This document shows, one piece after another, positions 9,793 to 17,878 of a stretch of 64,000 bases of DNA. Both the position numbers and the translations under genes were made by a program. How positions within the stretch are numbered: position 1 is the stretch's first letter; each line of letters opens with the position of its first letter. Location: assembly GCF_020171465.1 (NCBI RefSeq), contig NZ_JAIUZR010000004.1:1-64000 (forward strand), written 5' to 3'. The DNA comes from Lutimonas saemankumensis. Its GTDB lineage: Bacteria; Bacteroidota; Bacteroidia; Flavobacteriales; Flavobacteriaceae. Below the pieces are notes generated by a model, which was not told the origin of the DNA, ran no database searches, and saw nothing but the letters and a program-made list of their open reading frames with translations.

Positions 9793-11271
9793 ATGGTATC
9801 TGATTTTACAAGATTGGAATGGAAACAGTTCATCCGTTCTTCCTACTGGCAAAAAAGCATTGCCCTAAATATTTTTCTTGTTTTTATAGCGCTTTATTTT
9901 ATTGTGGTTTTCCTGGGGCTGGGATTAGGACTCTATCCAATTCTTAAAAAACAGTTTCCCGAGAAAGACCCTTTTGAGCTTGTAAATCAGTTTGTTTTTT
10001 ATTGGTTCCTCATAGACTTGCTAATGCGTTTTTTCTTTCAAAAACTACCTGTCATGAGCATCAAACCTCTGTTGACACTACCTTTGAAAAAAAGTAAGAT
10101 CGTTCATTATGTTCTGGGAAAATCAGTAATTTCATTTTTTAATTTTCTTCCCCTTTTTGCCGTGATTCCTTTTGGAATCATATTGATTAGTAATGATTAT
10201 GATACTTTAAAGGTCCTGAACTGGATAATCTTTATGTTGATTGCCTCTTTGATCATCAATTTTTTAAATTTTATCATCGAAAACAAATCAGCTCAGACCG
10301 AGTTGTCAATGCTCCCGATTCTCATTTTGGTTGGGGGACTCTATCTGCTCAATCATTTTCAACTGATAGCATTTAATGAGTTGTTATACGATGCCATCAA
10401 CTGGGTCATATCGAATTCTCTTTTCCTTGCTCTACCGCTTCTTTTACTCGGACTGTGTTATTTTATGAATTATAAGCTTCTGCTTTCTCAGCTCTATATC
10501 GATAAAAGCCTTCAGTCCAAACGTGTTGAGGTATCTGCATCGGATCTTTCCTGGACCGATCGTTTTGGAGCAAGTGCCCCTTTTTTACAACTGGATCTGC
10601 GAATGTTGTGGCGCAACAAAAGACCTCGGTCATCTCTTTTTATAGTTCTGATTGGTCTTTTTTACGGGTTGATTTTTTACCCAAACCCAACCTATCAATC
10701 CATGCAAGGAATGTTCGTTTTTGTTGGCATCTTTGTTACCGGAATTTTTCTTATAAATTTTGGTCAGTTCATCCCGGCCTGGGACAGTGGATATTACAAA
10801 ATGCTGATGAGTCAGAACATTCCTTACAAGGATTATCTTAAATCAAAATTCTTATTGATGGCAAGCAGTGCGCTTTTGATGTTTGTTTTAAGTATTCCTT
10901 ATGTTTATTTTGGATGGGAGATTTTACTTATACATTTCGCCGCTATGATTTACAACATTGGAATAAATACTCATGTATTGCTCTATGCCGGCTCCTTCAA
11001 TCGAAAAAGAATCGACCTGACTCAACGTGCCGCTTTCAATTACCAAGGTACCGGGGCCGTTCAATGGCTGGTTGGGATACCCTTATTGTTGATTCCGGTG
11101 TTGCTATTTTACTTGCCGTATAAATTACTCAATTTTGAAAGTGCCATAGCCATTTTAATTGTTATTGGCATTTCAGGAATTCTCTTTCATGAAAAATTAA
11201 TGGCATATATCACTAATAAATATATAGAATCAAAATACAAAATGATCAGCGCCTTTGATCAGGACAACTAA
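9793..11271 (+). CDS. DUF5687 ABC transporter permease
   Basis: Integral membrane protein of 492 residues with about 10 to 12 hydrophobic segments, no signal peptide and a short cytoplasmic N-terminus (MVSDFTRLEWKQFIRSSYWQ) that resembles DUF5687 permeases of Bacteroidota. It is followed 6 bases later by its ATPase, so the two probably form an ABC-2-like exporter with two permeases and two ATPases. The substrate is unknown; family members sit with ATPases of the antibiotic or lipid exporter type. The family name is from memory of the N-terminal pattern and the context. Confidence 0.75.
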   Translation: MVSDFTRLEWKQFIRSSYWQKSIALNIFLVFIALYFIVVFLGLGLGLYPILKKQFPEKDPFELVNQFVFYWFLIDLLMRFFFQKLPVMSIKPLLTLPLKKSKIVHYVLGKSVISFFNFLPLFAVIPFGIILISNDYDTLKVLNWIIFMLIASLIINFLNFIIENKSAQTELSMLPILILVGGLYLLNHFQLIAFNELLYDAINWVISNSLFLALPLLLLGLCYFMNYKLLLSQLYIDKSLQSKRVEVSASDLSWTDRFGASAPFLQLDLRMLWRNKRPRSSLFIVLIGLFYGLIFYPNPTYQSMQGMFVFVGIFVTGIFLINFGQFIPAWDSGYYKMLMSQNIPYKDYLKSKFLLMASSALLMFVLSIPYVYFGWEILLIHFAAMIYNIGINTHVLLYAGSFNRKRIDLTQRAAFNYQGTGAVQWLVGIPLLLIPVLLFYLPYKLLNFESAIAILIVIGISGILFHEKLMAYITNKYIESKYKMISAFDQDN

Positions 11272-11277
11272 TACATT

Positions 11278-11973
11278 ATGATAATAGCAACTGAACTCAG
11301 CAAAAAATACAGCGGAAATACCGTCTTACATCTTCCTGCCCTTGAAATATCAAAAGGAGAGTCATTTGGTCTTGTAGGAAACAACGGTGCAGGTAAAACT
11401 ACTTTTTTTAATTTATTGCTCGATTTGATAAAGCCAACTACGGGCAGCATTGTGAACCAGGGTATACAGGTAGATCAGAGCGAGGATTGGAAACCATTTA
11501 CTTCAGCCTTCATTGATGAAAGCTTTTTGGTTGGTTATCTGACTCCGGAAGAATATTTTAATTTCATTGCGAAACTCAGAGGGGTAAGCCAGGCAGATCT
11601 TGCTGAATTTTTGGATCAATTTGAAGAATTATTCAATGATGAAATTCTCGGTCAGAAAAAATACCTAAGAGACCTGTCTAAAGGAAACCAGAAGAAGGCA
11701 GGAATCGTGGCGGCCTTGATTGGATCACCAGAAGTAGTCATTCTTGACGAACCATTTGCCAATCTGGACCCCACAACGCAAATACGATTAAAGAAAACCC
11801 TCAAAAAGATCAATGAAGAGTCAAGTTCAACCTTGTTGATATCAAGCCATGATCTAGGCCATATCACTGAGGTTTGCGAGAGAATTGTTGTGCTTAACAA
11901 GGGAGAAGTTATCAAAGATCTGCAGACCTCGGAAGCAACTTTAAAGGAATTAGAACAGTTTTTTTCGGCTTGA
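11278..11973 (+). CDS. ABC transporter ATP-binding protein
   Basis: Cytoplasmic ATPase of the preceding permease, 231 residues. Walker A is GNNGAGKTT (about 38-46), the ABC signature is LSKGNQKK (a LSGGQ variant with Lys in place of the first Gly, as often in ABC-2 type exporters), Walker B is VVILDEPFANLDP, and the switch histidine is in LISSHDLGH. The gene starts 6 bases after the permease stop. It has no fused membrane domain. Substrate unknown. Confidence 0.92.
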   Translation: MIIATELSKKYSGNTVLHLPALEISKGESFGLVGNNGAGKTTFFNLLLDLIKPTTGSIVNQGIQVDQSEDWKPFTSAFIDESFLVGYLTPEEYFNFIAKLRGVSQADLAEFLDQFEELFNDEILGQKKYLRDLSKGNQKKAGIVAALIGSPEVVILDEPFANLDPTTQIRLKKTLKKINEESSSTLLISSHDLGHITEVCERIVVLNKGEVIKDLQTSEATLKELEQFFSA

Positions 11974-12142
11974 TTTAAAATTATTGATCTGCAAAGTTCA
12001 AATCCCGGGTATTCGCCGAGCAAGATGATCTGTTAAATGTTGAGTTTAGCATATGTTATAAGTAAAAGATTTATCATTAATTTGTACTTTTACTCCATCC
12101 CCGTCGTTAAAACATTCATTAAGTTAAGCTCAGGCTAAAATT

Positions 12143-14353
12143 TTGAAAAAAGGTATCAAACGTATTATTACATTACTCGCGGCAATTGTACTGCTGATAG
12201 GCTGTTCTACTAAAAAAGATAGTTTTATCAATCGAACCAGCCATTCGATGAGCGCAAAATACAATGTACTGTTTAACGGGAACATTGCTTTTAACGAGGC
12301 TAAAGCGGAACTCGATCGGTCTTATGAAGATAATTTCTGGGAACGTCTGCCCATCGAGCCTCTGAAAATCGAAGAAAAATTTATTCCATTTCCGGGTCAA
12401 AGTTCCGGAAATGATGACGAAGCCACCGGATTTGAAAAGGCTGAAGAAAAAGCTGTAAAAGCCATTCAAAAGCATTCCATGGTTATTGATGGTTTTGAGA
12501 AAAACAGTCAAATCGATGAATCTTACCTCTTACTGGGAAAATCTAGGTATTATTTACAAAGATTTATTCCCGCTCTCGAGGCCTTTACCTTTGGGCTTGA
12601 AAATTATCCGGATGCCAATTTATACCGAGAAACAAAAATCTGGAAAGCAAAAGCACATGTCAGGCTTCAAAATGAAAAATTAGCTATTGAAACGCTCAAA
12701 TCTGTTCTTAGAAATTTTGAAATTACTGAAGAGGAGTATGAAAAGGCACATACGGCAATGGCCATGGCTTATACTCAACTGGACAGTACAGACAGAGTAG
12801 TTGATCATTTAAAACAGGCTACAACCTATTTTACAGATCAGAATCAGGGGGCAAGAAATTTATTTATCCTCGGCCAGATATACAGGGAGCAACAAAAAAT
12901 AGACTCCTCAAATATGGTTTTCGAGTCCCTGACCTACATGAAAAAAATTCCCAGAAAATACAAAGTTCATGCGGTTTTGGAACGGGCCAAAAACTATTCA
13001 GAAGCTGACAGTACCAGCATCATAGCATTCACCTTGCAGGAACTTATCCAAGACAGAGACAACAGGCCCTATCTGGATGAACTCTATTATCAGGCCGGCC
13101 TCATCGAATTAAAAAATGAGAGTTATGAGAGGTCAAGAGGTCTTTTTGAACTTTCCTTGATTCACAACACACGAAAACCTTATCAAAAAAGCCTTTCCTA
13201 TGAAAGATTAGGAGATTTTTATTTTGACAGGAACAATTTTGAAATTGCAGGGGCCTATTACGACAGCGTATTACAAATTCCAATTGATCAGAACACAAAA
13301 CGTATTAGAAAGATTATTCGAAAACGTGAGAGTCTCAATGATGTTATCTTTTATGAAGGAATTGCCAGAAGAAATGACAGTATTTTGGGACTGGTAAATA
13401 TGTCAGAAGAAGAACGGGATATTTATTTTAAGGGGTATATTGATCAGTTAAAAATTGAATACGAGGCACAAAAGCAACTTGAAGAGCAGAGGAATGCAGA
13501 TACGGGACTGGGTGAGTTTGCCATTACGAACAACAACTATTCCGATGGCGGAACCTTTTATTTTTACAATGCTCAGGTTGTAGGATTTGGTAAACAGCAG
13601 TTCAAAGACAAATACGGTAACCGATCACACGGCGACTTCTGGCTCATAGCAAATAACGTTGGGCTGAGTTCGGATGTGCAGATCAAAGAGACAGCCGTAG
13701 CTCTTGATACAAGCCTCCTTTTTAACGCAGCGTATTACAAAGAACAGATTCCTAAGGAGGCAAAGGTTATTGACAGCCTTAATTTTATTAGAAATGACGC
13801 CTACTACAATCTGGGTCTCATCTACAAAGAGCAGTTTAGGGAATATGAGATAGCCGCAGTTGATTTCGAGAAATTTCTTGAAAATGATCCGATAGAAAAT
13901 CTAATATTGCCCACCAAGTACCAATTGTTCAGAACTTATGCTAATTTTGATCAGGAAAAGAGCAATAAATACAGAGAAGATATCGTTACTAATTATCCAG
14001 ATTCCCGTTACGCACAGATCATAATCAACCCCAGTGATGTTCTGTCCGAAGGAAATTCTGATGACGGGCCTGATTATTTGTACAAGCTGGCTTTTGTCTG
14101 TTATGAAGAAGAAGATTTTGAATATTCCCTCAGAACGGTTAACGAGGGTCTCGAACGCTTTAAAGGCCTGGAAATTGAACGAAAATTTGAATTGCTTAAA
14201 GCTTATCTACTGTATAAGACCATAGGCGAAGAACTTTTTAGGACAAAACTAAATGACATCATATTAAACTTCCCCAACACAGAAGAGAGCGAACATGCGG
14301 AAGAAGCTCTCTCCAAACTAAATGAATTAAAAAAAATACCGCAACAAAACTAA
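12143..14353 (+). CDS. SprE/PorW-like TPR lipoprotein (type IX secretion)
   Basis: Periplasm-facing lipoprotein of 736 residues. The signal peptide ends at a lipobox (LLIGCSTKK, Cys21). The next stretch (INRTSHSMSAKYNVLFNGNIAFNEA, 25 residues in from Cys21) matches the opening of SprE of Flavobacterium and PorW of Porphyromonas, lipoproteins needed for type IX secretion and, in gliders, motility. Several TPR-like helical repeats follow (about 125-400 and 575-720). The start is a TTG at 12143 giving MKKGIKR; no better start exists. It lies 12 bases before a bactofilin gene. SprE identity is by pattern recall; a generic TPR lipoprotein is the alternative. Confidence 0.75.
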   Translation: MKKGIKRIITLLAAIVLLIGCSTKKDSFINRTSHSMSAKYNVLFNGNIAFNEAKAELDRSYEDNFWERLPIEPLKIEEKFIPFPGQSSGNDDEATGFEKAEEKAVKAIQKHSMVIDGFEKNSQIDESYLLLGKSRYYLQRFIPALEAFTFGLENYPDANLYRETKIWKAKAHVRLQNEKLAIETLKSVLRNFEITEEEYEKAHTAMAMAYTQLDSTDRVVDHLKQATTYFTDQNQGARNLFILGQIYREQQKIDSSNMVFESLTYMKKIPRKYKVHAVLERAKNYSEADSTSIIAFTLQELIQDRDNRPYLDELYYQAGLIELKNESYERSRGLFELSLIHNTRKPYQKSLSYERLGDFYFDRNNFEIAGAYYDSVLQIPIDQNTKRIRKIIRKRESLNDVIFYEGIARRNDSILGLVNMSEEERDIYFKGYIDQLKIEYEAQKQLEEQRNADTGLGEFAITNNNYSDGGTFYFYNAQVVGFGKQQFKDKYGNRSHGDFWLIANNVGLSSDVQIKETAVALDTSLLFNAAYYKEQIPKEAKVIDSLNFIRNDAYYNLGLIYKEQFREYEIAAVDFEKFLENDPIENLILPTKYQLFRTYANFDQEKSNKYREDIVTNYPDSRYAQIIINPSDVLSEGNSDDGPDYLYKLAFVCYEEEDFEYSLRTVNEGLERFKGLEIERKFELLKAYLLYKTIGEELFRTKLNDIILNFPNTEESEHAEEALSKLNELKKIPQQN

Positions 14354-14365
14354 AACTAAACTATC

Positions 14366-14764
14366 ATGTTCAACGAAAAAAAAGATCATTCAAGCCCGGT
14401 TGGAGAACGAAACACAATTGCCAAAAACACCTCATTGGTAGGTGATATCAAATCAGATGGTGATTTTAGGGTGGACGGTAAAATTGAAGGTACCATCAAG
14501 ACCATTGGAAGAGTTGTCATTGGGAAAGATGGATTTGTATCCGGAACCATTGATTGCACAAATGCTGATATAGAAGGCTCTTTTTCCGGGAAACTCATTG
14601 TAGATCAGGTTCTTTCTTTAAAAAGCACAGCAGACATTAGCGGTGATGTGGTCATGGGAAAACTTTCTGTAGAACCAGGTGCTGCCTTTAACGCGACCTG
14701 TGCCATGAAAGGCTCTGTCAAAGTGATACAGAATGACTCGGAAAAAACCAAAAAAACAGCTTAA
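14366..14764 (+). CDS. Bactofilin (polymer-forming cytoskeletal protein)
   Basis: Bactofilins polymerise without nucleotide into filaments that organise envelope growth or motility. 132 residues: a short flexible N-terminus, then a right-handed beta-helix domain with glycine-spaced short strands (NTSLVGDIKSDGDFRVDGK, then EGTIKTIGRVVIGKDGFVSG). Disordered Lys-rich tail. The gene lies 12 bases after the SprE-like gene, and its last 32 bases overlap atpZ in another frame, so the motility and secretion lipoprotein, a cytoskeletal scaffold and the ATP synthase genes appear to be read through as one unit. Family call is firm; the role is unknown. Confidence 0.9.
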   Translation: MFNEKKDHSSPVGERNTIAKNTSLVGDIKSDGDFRVDGKIEGTIKTIGRVVIGKDGFVSGTIDCTNADIEGSFSGKLIVDQVLSLKSTADISGDVVMGKLSVEPGAAFNATCAMKGSVKVIQNDSEKTKKTA

Positions 14765-14951
14765 CAGGTATATTGTCCTTACCGGAATAGGACTCCAAAT
14801 GGGTATCACAATTTACTTGGGTGCCCAGTTGGGAAAATGGCTGGACGCAAAATATTCTGACAATAATGTGTACACCATAATCTTTACCCTGCTGGCAATT
14901 GTATTGTCTTTTTACAGCTTGCTAAGACAATTAAAAAACCTGGATAACTAA
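14733..14951 (+). CDS. AtpZ/AtpI family ATP synthase accessory protein
   Basis: Small membrane protein of 72 residues with a basic N-terminus (MTRKKPKKQLNRYIVLTG) and two transmembrane helices (about 14-32 and 45-62) with the glycine-rich GLQMGITIYLGAQLGKWLD hairpin typical of AtpZ. AtpI/AtpZ proteins help assemble the c-ring or supply divalent ions. It starts inside the 3' end of the bactofilin gene (32-base overlap) and lies 5 bases before the next membrane gene. Its place just ahead of atpB supports the call. Confidence 0.85.
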   Translation: MTRKKPKKQLNRYIVLTGIGLQMGITIYLGAQLGKWLDAKYSDNNVYTIIFTLLAIVLSFYSLLRQLKNLDN

Positions 14952-14956
14952 CTGAT

Positions 14957-15334
14957 ATGCGTCCTTTATTCAAATTTTCATCAGGCCTGATTATTATCCT
15001 GTCAGCGGTTTTTTGCATACACATATACATCCTGAATAAGTTTGACCTTCCACTTTTTGAAAACAGGATTACTGAGGCTTACTTTGTAAATGGCTCACTG
15101 GCCCTCTTGATTTATTTTTTATTGTATGCCCTGAGGAATAAAATGGCCCAACAATTGGGCTTTTTATACATGGGCGGAAGTTTTATCAAATTTTTAATTT
15201 TTTTCATCTTTTTCTACCCATTCTACAAACAAGACGGGAGTCTTGATTCTCTTGAATTTGCAGCCTTTTTTGTACCGTATGTAATCAGCTTGATTTTCGA
15301 AACTTTTGGAGTGATTGAATTTCTAAAAAAATAA
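14957..15334 (+). CDS. Small four-helix membrane protein ahead of atpB
   Basis: Unrecognised family of 125 residues with four hydrophobic segments (about 8-26, 42-60, 73-90, 101-120) and short loops. It sits between AtpZ and atpB, the place where other bacteria carry a second AtpI-type gene, so a role in ATP synthase assembly is likely by position only. Flavobacteria often have a DUF6168-like protein here, and I suspect this is it. It has no catalytic motif. Confidence 0.7.
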   Translation: MRPLFKFSSGLIIILSAVFCIHIYILNKFDLPLFENRITEAYFVNGSLALLIYFLLYALRNKMAQQLGFLYMGGSFIKFLIFFIFFYPFYKQDGSLDSLEFAAFFVPYVISLIFETFGVIEFLKK

Positions 15335-15367
15335 GTTTTTATTTATAATCTATCCAAATAAATATAT

Positions 15368-15375
15368 TACATTTG
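15368..15375 (+). promoter_or_regulatory. atpB promoter, -7 element
   Basis: TACATTTG followed by CACC matches TAnnTTTG. It lies 34 bases before the atpB ATG, so the ATP synthase genes probably have their own promoter in addition to read-through from the sprE-bactofilin-atpZ group. No exact -33 TTG is present. Confidence 0.55.
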
Positions 15376-15409
15376 CACCGATTTTTTTAGCCAACATAAT
15401 TTGTTAAAG

Positions 15410-16492
15410 ATGCAAAGTAAGTTTTTAGTAAAATTCCTTACAATCACAGTTTTAGTTTTTAGCTTGAGCCTGAATGCCCAGCATGAAGAGCATGAGGGAA
15501 CAAAAGAAGAAAGAGATATAAAAACGGAAATCAAGGAGAGTATTGACCACCATATACAGGATTCTTACGATTTTATCTTAACCAGTGACTATGAAAATAA
15601 TATTCATTACGGGTTTTCTCTGCCTGTGATTCTAATCGATGAAGGATTTCATTTATTTTCATCATCAAAATTTCATCACGGTGAAACCGTTGCAGAGAGC
15701 AATGGTAAATACTACAAATTATACCATAATAAAATCTACAGGACAGATGCGGAAGGCACACTGACTTTTGATGACCATCACCATCCAACAAATGTAAAAC
15801 CACTTGATTTTTCAATCACGAAAAGTGTTTTTATGATCATTGTTACGGGGATATTGATGTTCCTGCTTTTCACCGGTCTTGCCAAGTCCTTTAAAAAAGG
15901 TCCTATTGCGACAGGTGCCGGTAGATTCTTTGAACCTATTGTTGTCTATATTCGCGATGAAATTGCCATCCCAAATATTGGTGAGAAACACTATAAAAAA
16001 TACATGAGCTTTCTGCTTACCGTATTTTTCTTTGTTTGGTTCCTTAACCTTTTTGGTCTAACACCACTTGGAATAAACGTAACCGGAAACATTGCTGTTA
16101 CATTCGCTTTGGCATTATTGACTTTCCTGATTACTCAATTTTCAGGGAACAAAAATTACTGGAAACACATATTCTGGATGCCGGGAGTACCGGTTCCGAT
16201 GAAGATCATATTGGCCCCTATTGAATTATTAGGGGTATTTATCAAACCCTTTGCCCTTATGATTCGTTTGTATGCGAACATCATGGCCGGACACATTGTA
16301 TTGATGAGTTTGATCGGTTTGATTTTTGTTTTTAAGAATTGGATTGGAAGTAGCTTGTCATTTGTACTCGCCTTTGCCATTTCAATGATTGAATTATTGG
16401 TTGCTTTACTTCAGGCCTATATCTTCACCATGCTGTCAGCCCTTTATTTTGGCTTTGCGGTTGAAGAGCATGATCATGATGAAGCACATTAA
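15410..16492 (+). CDS. atpB: F0F1 ATP synthase subunit a
   Basis: Membrane stator subunit forming the proton half-channels; about 360 residues, longer than the roughly 270 of E. coli. The extra part is an N-terminal signal-like helix followed by a His- and Glu-rich extramembrane region of about 110 residues (QHEEHEG, FHHGETV, DDHHHP). The conserved core then follows, with the essential arginine in LMIRLYANIMAGH. The protein ends in a His/Asp-rich tail (EEHDHDEAH). The ATG at 15410 is preferred to a TTG three codons upstream. First gene of atpB-E-F-H-A-G. The extended N-terminus is usual in Bacteroidota. Confidence 0.95.
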   Translation: MQSKFLVKFLTITVLVFSLSLNAQHEEHEGTKEERDIKTEIKESIDHHIQDSYDFILTSDYENNIHYGFSLPVILIDEGFHLFSSSKFHHGETVAESNGKYYKLYHNKIYRTDAEGTLTFDDHHHPTNVKPLDFSITKSVFMIIVTGILMFLLFTGLAKSFKKGPIATGAGRFFEPIVVYIRDEIAIPNIGEKHYKKYMSFLLTVFFFVWFLNLFGLTPLGINVTGNIAVTFALALLTFLITQFSGNKNYWKHIFWMPGVPVPMKIILAPIELLGVFIKPFALMIRLYANIMAGHIVLMSLIGLIFVFKNWIGSSLSFVLAFAISMIELLVALLQAYIFTMLSALYFGFAVEEHDHDEAH

Positions 16493-16526
16493 ATAAGAAC
16501 GTTTAATTTTTAATTATATATATATT

Positions 16527-16718
16527 ATGGAGATTCCAGCTATTGTAGGTGCAGGATTGGTTGTAATTGGTGCCGGTATCGGTATCGGTAGAATTGGTGG
16601 TTCAGCAATGGACGCTATCGCTCGTCAACCTGAAGCTACTGGAAAAATTCAAACAGCAATGCTTATTGCAGCGGCGCTTATTGAAGGTATTGGATTTGCT
16701 GCCTTATTCGCAGTTTAA
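16527..16718 (+). CDS. atpE: F0F1 ATP synthase subunit c
   Basis: Rotor-ring proteolipid of 63 residues, two helices joined by the polar loop IARQPE. The glycine-rich first helix (GAGIGIGRIGG) packs the ring. The ion-carrying glutamate is in helix 2 (ALIEGIGF). The residue after the glutamate is Gly, not Ser or Thr, and the first helix lacks the sodium-ligand Gln, so proton coupling is inferred. Slightly shorter than the common 75 to 80 residues, as in other flavobacteria. Confidence 0.95.
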   Translation: MEIPAIVGAGLVVIGAGIGIGRIGGSAMDAIARQPEATGKIQTAMLIAAALIEGIGFAALFAV

Positions 16719-16797
16719 TCTAAACATTAACAATAGCTGTAACGGTTGGTTGCAGCTATTGTTTAAAAAAAAATATTAATACTTACAAAATAAACAC

Positions 16798-17298
16798 ATG
16801 GAGAAATTAATCAACGATTTTTCATTTGGACTTTTTTTCTGGCAAACGCTACTATTTGTGCTTTTGCTGTTCTTATTGAAAAAATATGCATGGCAGCCGA
16901 TTTTAGATGCTCTGAACAGCAGAGAAGAAGGCATTCAAAATGCATTGGATGAGGCCGATAAGGCACGTCAGGAAATGGTTGATCTAAAATCTAGCAATGA
17001 GAAGATCATTAAAGAAGCCAGAGCGGAAAGAGATTCGATGCTAAAAGATGCAAGGGCTATCAAAGAAAAAATGATCACTGAAGCAAAAGATGAAGCGAAA
17101 GCACAATCAAATAAAATCATTGAACAGGCTAAACAAACCATCGAAAACGAAAAACTTGCCGCAATAACAGAATTGAAGAATCAGGTAGCTGAATTATCAA
17201 TTGGTATTGCTGAAAAGGTCATTAAGGATGAATTATCCAATAAAGACAAGCAAGTGAAGTTGATTGAAAAAATGTTGGACGAAGCCAAGCTAAAATAA
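16798..17298 (+). CDS. atpF: F0F1 ATP synthase subunit b
   Basis: Peripheral stalk subunit, 166 residues: one N-terminal transmembrane helix (about 8-30, FGLFFWQTLLFVLLLFLL), the KKYAWQPI junction typical of subunit b, then a long charged coiled coil that dimerises and reaches subunit delta. The stop is followed one base later by atpH. A short GC-poor hairpin-like stretch lies between atpE and this gene (around 16733-16762). Confidence 0.94.
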   Translation: MEKLINDFSFGLFFWQTLLFVLLLFLLKKYAWQPILDALNSREEGIQNALDEADKARQEMVDLKSSNEKIIKEARAERDSMLKDARAIKEKMITEAKDEAKAQSNKIIEQAKQTIENEKLAAITELKNQVAELSIGIAEKVIKDELSNKDKQVKLIEKMLDEAKLK

Positions 17299-17299
17299 C

Positions 17300-17857
17300 A
17301 TGGTAGGAACGAGAGCAGCACTAAGATATGCCAGGGCAACTTTAAATCTTGCCAAGGAAAAAGGCCTTGCCAAAGAGGTAAACAATGACATGATTTTGAT
17401 TCAAAAAACCATTGAAGAAAATCATGACCTTGAGGTAATGCTAAAAAGTCCTGTGATCAAATCAGACCTGAAAAGATCTGTTTTGAAAGAGGTTTTTGAG
17501 AAAAAGGTCAATCCTATTACCATAGGGCTCCTGAAACTTTTGATTGAAAACAAAAGACCCGCCTTATTGAATTTAGTGGCAAAAGAATACATTGTAATTT
17601 ACGACTTCCTTCAGGGAGTTGAAGTAGCTCAGGTGACCTCTGCGGTTCCCCTGACAAAAGAACTGGAAAAGACTATTCTGAAGAGAGTTCAGGAAGCTGT
17701 AGGAAAAGAAATCTCCTTGAATAATATTGTGGATCCTTCGATTATAGGAGGTTTCGTATTAAGGGTAGGTGATGAATTGTATGATTCAAGTGTAGCGTAC
17801 CGTTTGAAAGACCTTCTTTCTCAATTCGAGGATAATCAATATATATCTAAAATCTAA
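17300..17857 (+). CDS. atpH: F0F1 ATP synthase subunit delta
   Basis: Cytoplasmic stator subunit linking the b dimer to the alpha3-beta3 head; 185 residues, normal. The N-terminus (RAALRYARATLNLAKEKG) and the C-terminal IIGGFVLRVGDELYDSSV segment are typical of the OSCP/delta family. One base separates it from atpF, and 21 bases from atpA. Confidence 0.94.
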   Translation: MVGTRAALRYARATLNLAKEKGLAKEVNNDMILIQKTIEENHDLEVMLKSPVIKSDLKRSVLKEVFEKKVNPITIGLLKLLIENKRPALLNLVAKEYIVIYDFLQGVEVAQVTSAVPLTKELEKTILKRVQEAVGKEISLNNIVDPSIIGGFVLRVGDELYDSSVAYRLKDLLSQFEDNQYISKI

Positions 17858-17878
17858 CTAAGATAATAACTAGTAAAA

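Noticed and set aside
16719-16797. Possible riboswitch or regulatory RNA between atpE and atpF.
   Set aside because: Only a small weak hairpin (AATAGCTG.../CAGCTATT) is seen, more like an mRNA-stability stem; no known motif.
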